64,000 nt of DNA from Sporosarcina sp. FSL K6-1508 (GTDB taxonomy: Bacteria > Bacillota > Bacilli > Bacillales_A > Planococcaceae). Both the position numbers and the translations under genes were made by a program. Where the stretch lies: NCBI RefSeq assembly GCF_038007465.1, contig NZ_JBBOXF010000001.1, positions 2,181,001-2,245,000 on the forward strand, read 5' to 3'. Under the pieces are notes generated by a model, which did not search any database, was not told the DNA's origin, and saw only the letters and a list, made by a program, of their open reading frames with translations. Shown in pieces: positions 9,130 through 16,476 of the stretch (within the stretch, counting starts at the first letter, position 1; the number at the start of each line of letters is the position of its first letter).

Positions 9130-10788
9130 ATGACCTATGATGCCATTGTTGTGGGTGCCGGTTTAGCAGGATTGGTGGCAACAGCAGAAATTACAAATGA
9201 GGGAAAAAAGGTTCTTCTGCTTGACCAAGAACCGGAGGCTTCTCTTGGCGGGCAGGCTTGGTGGTCTTTTGGTGGATTATTTCTGGTTGATTCACCGGAA
9301 CAACGGAGGTTAGGTATTAGAGATTCGCACGAACTTGCTTGGCAGGACTGGCAGGGGACTGCTGGTTTTGATCGTGATGAGGATGAAGATTACTGGGGAA
9401 AGAAGTGGGCTGAAGCCTATGTCAAGTTCGCGGCAGGCGAGAAAAGAGAATGGCTGCACGCGCAAGGAGTCCGATTCTTCCCCGTTGTCGGCTGGGCGGA
9501 ACGCGGCGGGCATCTAGCTGAAGGGCCTGGTAATTCGGTCCCCCGCTTTCATATTGTTTGGGGGACAGGGCCCGGAATTGTCAAACCTTTTGAGGATAAA
9601 ATGAGGATTGCGCTGGAGAAAGGGTTAGTTGACTATCTTCCACGCCACCGTGTCGATGAATTGATTACTGAAAATGGGGCGGTTACGGGAGCACGTGGTG
9701 CTGTACTTGTACCTAGCTCTGCGGCCCGCGGTGAAGCGAGTTCACGGGAAGTCATCGGTGACTTTGAGTTTTATGCGAAAGCAGTATTGGTAACGAGCGG
9801 GGGTATGGGAGCAAACCTTGAGCTGATCCGGAAAAACTGGCCATCCCGTTTAGGGGAACCCCCGAAAGATATGATTTCGGGGGTCCCTGCACATGTGGAT
9901 GGTCGGATGCTTGCAATTACGGAGCAAGCCGGCGGCCGAATCGTCAACAGAGACCGAATGTGGCACTATACGGAAGGTGTGAAAAATTGGAATCCGATCT
10001 GGGCAAATCACGGAATCCGTATACTTCCAGGCCCTTCCTCACTTTGGTTGGACGCCAAGGGACAACGGTTGCCATCCCCGAATTTTCCGGGATTCGATAC
10101 ATTAGGTACACTAGAGGCATTACGGGCAACCGGCTATGATTATTCATGGTTCATTTTGACACAGTCGATTATCGAAAAAGAATTTGCGTTATCCGGATCT
10201 GAGCAAAATCCGGATTTAACAGGAAAAAGTATTAGAATGGTGCTGCAAAGGGCTCTACCGGGGCCGACTGCTCCCGTCAAAGCCTTCATGGACAATGGCG
10301 AAGATTTTGTTGTAGCCAATACATTATCAGAGCTTGTCGCTGGAATGAATGAAATAACGGGTGATAATTTAGTGAAGCTAGCCGATATCGAACGGCAGGT
10401 CATTGCGAGAGATCGGGAAATGGATAATAAGTTTACGAAGGATCTACAAATTGCGGCCTTACGTGGAGCACGCCAATATATTGGGGATAAGTTAATAAGA
10501 GTTGCGTCTCCTCATAAGCTACTTAATCCGAAAAAAGGGCCGTTAATAGCAGTGCGGTTACACATTGTTAGTCGAAAGACGCTTGGCGGTTTGCAAACTA
10601 ACTTAGAAGGACGGGTTCTCGACGTGATTGGAAATCCGATACCGGGACTATATGCGGCGGGTGAAGTGGCCGGATTTGGCGGAGGCGGAGTCCATGGCTA
10701 TCGCTCGTTGGAAGGGACATTTCTTGGAGGCTGTATTTTTTCCGGAAGACAAGCGGGAAGGGCATGCGCGGACTATACGCGTGAATGA
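9130..10788 (+). CDS. FAD-binding dehydrogenase (3-ketosteroid dehydrogenase / fumarate reductase flavoprotein type)
   Basis: A 552-residue flavoprotein. The N-terminus has the Rossmann FAD motif DAIVVGAGLAGLVATAEI followed by an acidic strand end (LLLDQE), and SLGGQAWWSFGG. The C-terminus has AAGEVAGFGGGGVHGYRSLEGT, which closes the FAD site. This matches the group annotated only as putative FAD-binding dehydrogenase. Substrate is unknown. The ATG at 9130 follows AGGGGGC. The next gene starts 34 bases downstream, suggesting co-transcription with the C26 amidotransferase-like gene. Confidence 0.88.
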   Translation: MTYDAIVVGAGLAGLVATAEITNEGKKVLLLDQEPEASLGGQAWWSFGGLFLVDSPEQRRLGIRDSHELAWQDWQGTAGFDRDEDEDYWGKKWAEAYVKFAAGEKREWLHAQGVRFFPVVGWAERGGHLAEGPGNSVPRFHIVWGTGPGIVKPFEDKMRIALEKGLVDYLPRHRVDELITENGAVTGARGAVLVPSSAARGEASSREVIGDFEFYAKAVLVTSGGMGANLELIRKNWPSRLGEPPKDMISGVPAHVDGRMLAITEQAGGRIVNRDRMWHYTEGVKNWNPIWANHGIRILPGPSSLWLDAKGQRLPSPNFPGFDTLGTLEALRATGYDYSWFILTQSIIEKEFALSGSEQNPDLTGKSIRMVLQRALPGPTAPVKAFMDNGEDFVVANTLSELVAGMNEITGDNLVKLADIERQVIARDREMDNKFTKDLQIAALRGARQYIGDKLIRVASPHKLLNPKKGPLIAVRLHIVSRKTLGGLQTNLEGRVLDVIGNPIPGLYAAGEVAGFGGGGVHGYRSLEGTFLGGCIFSGRQAGRACADYTRE

Positions 10789-10821
10789 AAACTGATGAGT
10801 AAGTTCAAGGGGGATTTGTTG

Positions 10822-11526
10822 ATGAAACCAGTTATTGGAATTACGGCAGATGTGGAGATAAACGATAAGTACTTCCTTAATAGCGAATATGTCCGTGCTA
10901 TCATCCGTGCAGGTGGTTTGCCGTTGATTGTTCCAGTCGGGATTGAGAAGGATGTAGATCAATTGATCGGAATACTTGACGGTCTCTTATTATCCGGGGG
11001 AAATGATATTAATCCGATGTTGTTTAATGAAGAGCCTCATGCATATCTCGGAGAAGTCTCACCGAGCAGAGATTCTATCGAGCTTGAACTTGCACGCCGA
11101 ATGTTAAAAACAGGAAAACCGATACTAGGTATTTGCAGGGGGCTTCAAGTATTGAATGTCGCAGTTGGAGGTTCTGTGTATCAAGATTTGCATAAACAAA
11201 ACGAAGGTCCGATTCTTCAGCACATGCAAAAAGCACCTAATACACATTCTTCACATTATGTTCAAGTAGAAAAAGGAAGTTTACTTGAAACGCTTGCAGG
11301 GAGTGAACGCATTCAAGTGAATTCGTACCACCATCAATCGTTGAAAGTCGTACCGCCAGTTTTCGCAGTTACGGGTGTGGCGAACGATGGAATTATAGAG
11401 GCAATTGAAGGTACTGACCAACAATTCGTATTAGGAGTCCAATGGCATCCTGAGCTACTGTCGGTCAAAGGGGATGCGGCCTCCCTGCGTATATTTGAAG
11501 GTTTCATCCGCGCTTGTGCTAATTAA
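10822..11526 (+). CDS. Gamma-glutamyl-gamma-aminobutyrate hydrolase family protein (peptidase C26)
   Basis: A 234-residue class I glutamine amidotransferase-like hydrolase. The triad is visible: Cys105 in LGICRGLQ, His209 and Glu211 in QWHPE. PuuD-type relatives release GABA from gamma-glutamyl-GABA; the actual substrate here is not known. ATG at 10822 follows CAAGGGGGA. It lies 34 bases after the flavoprotein gene in the same direction, so the pair may share a catabolic role. Confidence 0.88.
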   Translation: MKPVIGITADVEINDKYFLNSEYVRAIIRAGGLPLIVPVGIEKDVDQLIGILDGLLLSGGNDINPMLFNEEPHAYLGEVSPSRDSIELELARRMLKTGKPILGICRGLQVLNVAVGGSVYQDLHKQNEGPILQHMQKAPNTHSSHYVQVEKGSLLETLAGSERIQVNSYHHQSLKVVPPVFAVTGVANDGIIEAIEGTDQQFVLGVQWHPELLSVKGDAASLRIFEGFIRACAN

Positions 11527-11755
11527 GGAAAATAACTAGAAGACAACGTTATCCTAGAAGTAACCACTATTTCGGTGAAAGTCATCAAAATTTACTGGAA
11601 CGTTTAAAACGCAGAGTGAAAAGTAGACAACACTTCATCAAGTTCGGAACATTTTCGGCAAACTATGCAACAGACAGATGGATGTAAATTATGTTTATCA
11701 GAAAGATGACAACACAATCTAGAGTATGATGGAATAAAAAAGCCGGGTCATCTGC

Positions 11756-12481
11756 TCAACTATTTCGAGCCAAATAATTCATCATTTTCTCTGGGTGGTC
11801 TGTAAAAATTGCGGTGACACCGATTTTTCTTAGTGTTGCTGCATATTTTTCTTCATTGACTGTGAAGACTCGAACGACTGCGTCCTCCTCTACTACTTTT
11901 CTCATTGATGAACGGACTGCGGAAGGCAATGAGATATGGAGTGCATCTGCAGGTATATTACCCAGATAATCGAGCGGATCGACTAATACTTCCATGAACA
12001 AAGCGGCGGTTTCGATGTGAGGCGCGATTTTTTTCACCGCCCGAATTGCTCCGTGATCAAATGATGAGATGACGACCCGTGTATCGAGTTTTAACTGCTG
12101 AACCATTTCAACAACTTTCTCCGGCATTCCCTCATAAGGGAAAATATCCGATTTTAGTTCGATATTCAAATGGTGGGAAGTCTTAGAAAAAACGTCAAGG
12201 ACTTCACGTAGCGTCGGAATCAATTCACCTTGGCACTTATTAGAAAACCAGCTACCAAAATCAAAAGTCCTTAATTCAGCAAACGTCATATCTTTCACAA
12301 ATCCCATACCATCCGAAGTTCTATCGATTGTTTCATCATGAATGACAACGAGTTCACCGTCTTTAGTTAAATGAACATCAAATTCTACACCGTAAATGGG
12401 AAGACGGGAAGCTTCGTAAAAGGCAGCAATCGTGTTTTCCGGATGTGTGCCCGATGAACCCCTGTGTGCGTAAATATCCAA
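11756..12481 (-). CDS. Glycerophosphodiester phosphodiesterase
   Basis: A 241-residue GDPD-family enzyme that cleaves glycerophosphodiesters to glycerol 3-phosphate and an alcohol. Marks are YAHRGSSGTHPENTIAAF at the N-terminus with the catalytic histidine, VEFDVHLTKDGELVVIHDE with metal ligands and the second histidine, LNIELKSD, and the C-terminal IFTDHPEKM. No signal peptide, so cytoplasmic. The likely start is TTG at 12481 after AAGGTGG; the open frame continues 33 codons upstream without support. An unassigned structured RNA with a terminator lies immediately upstream on the same strand. Confidence 0.9.
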   Translation of the reverse strand: MDIYAHRGSSGTHPENTIAAFYEASRLPIYGVEFDVHLTKDGELVVIHDETIDRTSDGMGFVKDMTFAELRTFDFGSWFSNKCQGELIPTLREVLDVFSKTSHHLNIELKSDIFPYEGMPEKVVEMVQQLKLDTRVVISSFDHGAIRAVKKIAPHIETAALFMEVLVDPLDYLGNIPADALHISLPSAVRSSMRKVVEEDAVVRVFTVNEEKYAATLRKIGVTAIFTDHPEKMMNYLARNS

Positions 12482-12565
12482 TTCATAACCACCTTCTTTT
12501 TTCTGTATTGTAATATGAACTTTACAACAAGGCAATTTTATAACTAGGAAAAAATGAAATTGGAA

Positions 12566-12851
12566 AAGGGATGCTCCCATTTGAGGAGCATCCCTTTATT
12601 TTTCAGGTAACACTATACTTTTGAACTTAATTTTTCATCCCGATTATTCGGGGAATAATTTCCATAGAAAGGATAAGCTTTCAGTGCCGCGGTCATTGTT
12701 CCACTGGGTGCTTTCTAACTTAAGCAACGTAAACCCTACCTACTTTTACGTCCTTGCGACCCTTTAGCCGCGCCAGTGTGAATAAGTATTCTCAAAAACA
12801 GTACGTAGAATGCCAGATATTCAAATCTTAAGCATTACCTTATTGTTAACA
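12566..12851 (-). ncRNA. Unassigned structured RNA with own promoter and terminator
   Basis: A roughly 285-nt transcription unit on the minus strand without a coding frame. A closing helix joins AGGTAATGC (12840-12832) to GTGTTACCT (12613-12605), pairs including two G-U. Inside are a hairpin AATGCTTAAGATTTG with its complement, a hairpin GCAAGGACGTAAA with TTTACGTTGC, and CGCGG with CCGCG. It ends in a strong hairpin (GGGATGCTCC with GGAGCATCCC) followed by TTTT. It could be a stand-alone RNA or an attenuating leader of the glycerophosphodiesterase gene 85 bases on. I recognise no known family. Confidence 0.5.
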
Positions 12852-12857
12852 AGAATC

Positions 12858-12886
12858 ATCTTATCATAAGAATAGGGAAGCGTCAA
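12858..12886 (-). promoter_or_regulatory. Promoter of the 12.6-12.85 kb RNA
   Basis: TTGACG (12886-12881) and TAAGAT (12863-12858) with a 17-base spacer on the minus strand, just downstream of ypsA. Confidence 0.6.
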
Positions 12887-12899
12887 GGGATAATATATC

Positions 12900-13457
12900 T
12901 TATTGCCATTCATTCATTTGTTCTTCCTCAGCAATCACTTGCAAATCATCTGCACTAATTGTGAGGACTTGGTAATCGAAACGTTCCGCGTACTTTTCTG
13001 CTGCTTTTTTTACAAACTTCGGCGAGCCGTCATTTTCCTCATCATAGACAATGAGTATTCCATCAGAATTACGCATGAAAAACTTGTCTTTTTCGATGAA
13101 TTGCCAAGGAGCTTCATAGGGCCTATTCGTTAGACTCGTATGATAATCAGCCAAGGCAATGATTGTATGATATTTTTCCTTTTTCATATCGTTCCAATTT
13201 TTCTCCTGTTCATTGAAAGGAGTGATAACAGCATATTTCAACTCAGTATATTCTTTTTTTAACTCGATGACGACGTCCGCTGCCCACGTCTCAATCCCCA
13301 GCTGACCGCTGATAATAACCCATTCCAAACCATCATCGAGCAAGGCGACAAGCCGTTTTTTCAATGCTTTTTTAATGAATCGTACTCCCGGATGCTTGTC
13401 ATCGAATATACCGAGTTCATGCGGTTTGTAACCTGTGACGACCAATCGTTTTAAAAT
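12900..13457 (-). CDS. ypsA: DUF1273 / SLOG-family protein YpsA
   Basis: About 185 residues, close in length and sequence to Bacillus YpsA, a Rossmann-like SLOG protein linked to cell division and stress in B. subtilis. Matching segments are VVTGYKPHELGIF, LEWVIISGQLGIETWAADV, AVITPFNEQEKNW and SDGILIVYDEENDGSPKFV. The start is odd: no ATG, GTG or well-placed TTG exists. AAAGGGG is followed 8 bases later by ATT at 13457, which would give a protein beginning MLKRLVVTGYKP, aligned with YpsA. A TTG at 13478 lacks a ribosome site. No gpsB follows. Confidence 0.85.
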   Translation of the reverse strand: MLKRLVVTGYKPHELGIFDDKHPGVRFIKKALKKRLVALLDDGLEWVIISGQLGIETWAADVVIELKKEYTELKYAVITPFNEQEKNWNDMKKEKYHTIIALADYHTSLTNRPYEAPWQFIEKDKFFMRNSDGILIVYDEENDGSPKFVKKAAEKYAERFDYQVLTISADDLQVIAEEEQMNEWQ

Positions 13458-13743
13458 GATTACCGGCCCCTTTTGCAATATAAATAAATGCTTGTTTCAC
13501 CTGATTTTAGCATGAAAGCACTCTTTACTACAGTGAGGCTTTTCAGGTTTAGCGTTGGCAAGTATTTACATGCCAGACTCAACGCTCCGGCTGCCACATG
13601 AAAGGCGCTTGCGTTGATTTATATTAGCATTTACTACATCAACTCATAATTTTTTTGTTTACTCAATAAAAAGAGATGAAAAAACTTCCAATGACTAAAA
13701 AAACTTTCTTTGCACATATTAGTTTGGACGGAGGTGAATATCC

Positions 13744-13914
13744 ATGACAAACGATAAAAATAGAAACCAGAACGACAACAAGAACAGGAATCAAAACAAC
13801 AACCAAGATCGTACAGAGTTCGGGACTGATTTTGATGTCAATCAGCTTAAGGAACGAAACACGGACAAAGAGCGTAAGAATAATGATAATAATGCCCGCA
13901 AAAACCGTTTCTAA
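13744..13914 (+). CDS. Small hydrophilic protein resembling gamma-type small acid-soluble spore protein
   Basis: A 56-residue protein with a Asn/Lys/Arg/Asp-rich N-terminus and a TEFGTDFDVNQLKERN segment. That segment resembles the FGTEF-x-NAQQVRKQN repeat of SspE, the gamma-type spore protein that serves as an amino-acid store. It has one such unit rather than two. ATG at 13744 follows GGAGGTG. A strong terminator follows. The family assignment is by resemblance only. Confidence 0.7.
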   Translation: MTNDKNRNQNDNKNRNQNNNQDRTEFGTDFDVNQLKERNTDKERKNNDNNARKNRF

Positions 13915-13949
13915 AAAAGATGCAGGTTTAGTTATTGGAGATCATCTGA

Positions 13950-13980
13950 CGACAGAAGCGTTATGCTTCTGTCGGTTTTT
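13950..13980 (+). terminator. Terminator after the SASP-like gene
   Basis: CGACAGAAGC and GCTTCTGTCG form a perfect 10-base stem with a 5-base loop, followed by GTTTTT. Confidence 0.88.
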
Positions 13981-14078
13981 CTAAAGTAAAGCTCTTTTGG
14001 AAGTTATTTACGCCTAGAGAAAAAATGAATAACGATAAGTTATTTGGTTAGAATGAGTTCTGTAAGGTTATTTACTAT

Positions 14079-14150
14079 TCCGAAGTAGCTCAGCGGTAGA
14101 GCAATCGGCTGTTAACCGATCGGTCGTAGGTTCGATTCCTACCTCCGGAG
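14079..14150 (+). tRNA. tRNA-Asn (anticodon GTT)
   Basis: The 72-base cloverleaf has D-arm GCTC/GAGC, anticodon arm ATCGG-CTGTTAA-CCGAT and T-arm GTAGG-TTCGATT-CCTAC. The discriminator base is G and CCA is not encoded. The acceptor stem TCCGAAG with CTCCGGA contains one A-C mismatch at pair 5-68, where B. subtilis has a Watson-Crick pair. It stands alone with a terminator after it. Confidence 0.95.
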
Positions 14151-14166
14151 TCTATACTTTTTAACA

Positions 14167-14196
14167 AACCTCTTCTCAATCGAGTAGAGGTTTTTC
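14167..14196 (+). terminator. Terminator after tRNA-Asn
   Basis: AACCTCT pairs with AGAGGTT around TCTCAATCGAGT, followed by TTTTTC. Confidence 0.7.
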
Positions 14197-14261
14197 TATG
14201 CGTACGTAATTTTAAAAACGTACTAAGAATCAGATAGTGTGACAGGTATACATGGTGCTGG

Positions 14262-14461
14262 ACGTGCCATTTTGGGGAAACTGGCGCTCAATAATGAGAG
14301 AGGTGTAATTCGGGGTGTGGATTTCAGATCGCTTGGCGCTTTGGGGATGCCTTTCGCCGTAAGCCTGGATTAGCGCTTCGCATCCAGTCTTACGGCTTCG
14401 GCTACCCCTTTGCCGCGCCTTCGCTCAGTTTATACACCGGATTCAATAGTTCAACATATAG
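14262..14461 (-). repeat. Dispersed intergenic repeat, type B, reverse orientation
   Basis: Contains GGCGCTTTGGGGATGCC, the GCCGCGCCTTCGCTCAG block and the end TTCAACATATAG. Its reverse complement matches the element at 53768-54423 over several blocks (CCGGTGTATAAACTGAGCG, GGGGTAGCCGAAGCC, GCATCCCCAAAGCGCC). No protein-coding frame is convincing. Confidence 0.8.
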
Positions 14462-14478
14462 AATTAGAGTCAAGAAAG

Positions 14479-14683
14479 ACACACTCCAAGTTGTAGGCCT
14501 CATCCCTGGAAAAGAAATGCGCTTTCTCAAAAAGATCATCCAGCGAAGGCGCGACTTCGTGGTAGCCGGAGCGATAAGACTGAAAGTGATCTTCTTTCTG
14601 GCTTATCGCGGGAGGCATCCACAAAGCGCCGAAGCGGTATTAGCAGGAATTCTAATTCATTCCTCATGTATTGGGACATTCGT
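14479..14683 (+). repeat. Dispersed repeat type A, first of two direct copies
   Basis: About 200 bases with inner palindrome GCGATAAGACTGAAAG and CTTTCTGGCTTATCGC, then GGGAGGCATCCACAAAGCGC. Nearly identical to the copy at 14755-14940, and found inverted at about 53860-54060. Confidence 0.85.
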
Positions 14684-14754
14684 TGATCACATTCGCTTGA
14701 TTTATTTCGTATTAACGGGCAGTAAAACGCCACCTGATTAAGTTTCACTTTTTG

Positions 14755-14980
14755 GCACTCCAGGTTGTAGGTCTCATCCCCGAAAACGAAATGCGCTATC
14801 TCACATAGACCATCCAGCGAAGGCGCGTCTTCGTGGTAGCCGGAGCGATAAGACTGAAAGTGCTCTTCTTTCTGGCTTATCGCGGGAGGCATCCACAAAG
14901 CGCCGAAGCGGTATTAGCAGGAATTCTGATTCAATCCATTTTAAATCGCCTATGCCGTATCATTTGTTCAACATATATAG
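14755..14980 (+). repeat. Dispersed repeat type A, second copy, with terminal end
   Basis: Second direct copy of the type A unit, about 275 bases after the first. It is followed by CATTTGTTCAACATATATAG (14961-14980), the exact complement of the left end seen at 60059, which marks an element boundary. Together 14151-15003 is non-coding apart from these repeats. Confidence 0.85.
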
Positions 14981-15003
14981 TGAAGAGATAACTCTAATGA
15001 TCC

Positions 15004-16254
15004 TTACTCTAGAATGGAAACATTTTGTATGACAAATTTACTTTTTGGTAAAGTTGGTATCCGAATAGGGTCTACAGAAAAATCCTGATTACTTGGTACG
15101 TCGTACTTCAGTTCATTGACAAGGAAATGTAAGCTTGCTTTCATTATTTTAACAGTTGCTTCTTCTCCTGGACAACGATGCCCGGTTTTTGGGTCACCTC
15201 CGCCTTGCGGTACAAAATCAAAAAGATCTTTTTTTCTATCTTTGAAGCGTTCCGGTCGAAATTCATATGGTGTTTCCCAAAGTTCGGGATTGTGATTCAC
15301 ACCATGTAAATCAATTAAAACCGTTGTTCCTTTCTTGAAATGAAATCCGTTCCATTCAAAATCATAACGGACCATCGCGCCCAGAAAAGGGGTAAACGGA
15401 TAATAGCGGCGGACTTCCTGAACAAACATTTCCGAGAACTCGGCATCGCCTTCTTTAAGTTTCTCTTTGTACATTGGATAATCATGTAGAGCAAGTGCGC
15501 CGAACGTAATAAATCTGGCAACAGCGACTACCGGTCGGAGTATATTAATGAGTTCTACTGCGGCTATCTGTGTATTGAGTTGGCGACCGGCTTCATCGCG
15601 GTGTGTAGCAATCGTGTGGATTGCGGTATCTTCCTTTGCTTCCATAGCGCCATCACGAAATTTCTCGATGATTGTGCTAATCCATGATTCTGTACGCTCT
15701 CTCGCCATTTTTCCCTCTTGATAGCGCGGTCCTACGCCTCCGATTGCATCAATCATCGCTCCAAGGTCATACGCACGGCTTTGCACTTCTGGTTCTTTCA
15801 ATGGAACGCCTGCCCATAAGCAAGCAACGCGGCAAAGAATTTCTTCCGTTTCATCAAAGAGAACCACATTTTCCTGTCCTGTCCACTGTTGAGCCTTCAA
15901 TCTCCATTGTTCTGTCGTAATAGCAGTAAGTCGGTTCAACGCTGATTCCGTCATGAGTGATAGGAACATGAGTTTACGTATTTTATGCTTCTCACCATCC
16001 AGTGTTTGTACACCATTTTGTCCGAAAAGTGTTTTTTGAATCCGTTTCGGAACCGCGCCTTCCCGCTGAAAACGATCTGTATCATAAAATAGACGGACTG
16101 CATCTTTCCCTGTCATGCAGACCATTTTCTTACCCATCAACCGCGTTTCAAATACTTTTGATTGGAGTGCTTCAGATCTCTCTTGGATGAAAGAATACCC
16201 CTCCGTCAATAGATTGAACGTATTGTCTAACCCCTTATCAACAGGCATTTTCAT
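15004..16254 (-). CDS. cypC: Fatty-acid peroxygenase, cytochrome P450 family CYP152
   Basis: A 416-residue P450 that uses hydrogen peroxide to hydroxylate fatty acids. It aligns over its whole length with B. subtilis CypC (YbdT): FYDTDRFQREGAVPKR, FLSLMT, EILCRVACLWAGVPLKE, FVQEVRRYYPF. The distal-site arginine of the family is present in INILRPVVAV, which replaces the usual acid-alcohol pair and binds the fatty-acid carboxylate. Heme cysteine is near residue 361 in GHRCPGE. The ATG at 16254 follows AAAAGGAGTGGG. It is divergent from the aconitase gene. Confidence 0.95.
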   Translation of the reverse strand: MKMPVDKGLDNTFNLLTEGYSFIQERSEALQSKVFETRLMGKKMVCMTGKDAVRLFYDTDRFQREGAVPKRIQKTLFGQNGVQTLDGEKHKIRKLMFLSLMTESALNRLTAITTEQWRLKAQQWTGQENVVLFDETEEILCRVACLWAGVPLKEPEVQSRAYDLGAMIDAIGGVGPRYQEGKMARERTESWISTIIEKFRDGAMEAKEDTAIHTIATHRDEAGRQLNTQIAAVELINILRPVVAVARFITFGALALHDYPMYKEKLKEGDAEFSEMFVQEVRRYYPFTPFLGAMVRYDFEWNGFHFKKGTTVLIDLHGVNHNPELWETPYEFRPERFKDRKKDLFDFVPQGGGDPKTGHRCPGEEATVKIMKASLHFLVNELKYDVPSNQDFSVDPIRIPTLPKSKFVIQNVSILE

Positions 16255-16476
16255 GTCTATTCCCACTCCTTTTAAAAATTCATATATGATGTCTTGACAT
16301 TCTAGTCATTCCCTCTTTTCCACACATTTAAAATAAAAGGGGATATTTATTCCACAAAAAAGTCTAATACCTACGGAATATGCTTAAGATGAAGATACAA
16401 AGTAGGAAGGATTGGAATCATCTATCAAATGCAGTTGTCCTATCTTTCATAAGTATTAAATATAGGAGGAATTTAG

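Noticed and set aside
12566..12851. RNase P RNA, suggested by position downstream of ypsA and by a GGTAAT...AGAT-TTGAAT-ATCT resemblance.
   Set aside because: It is too short and lacks the GAGGAAAGTCC and other universal RNase P blocks.
14536..14898. A 120-codon minus-strand frame and a 74-codon plus-strand frame within the repeats.
   Set aside because: They run across two near-identical repeat copies, have no site or homology, and are explained by the repeat.
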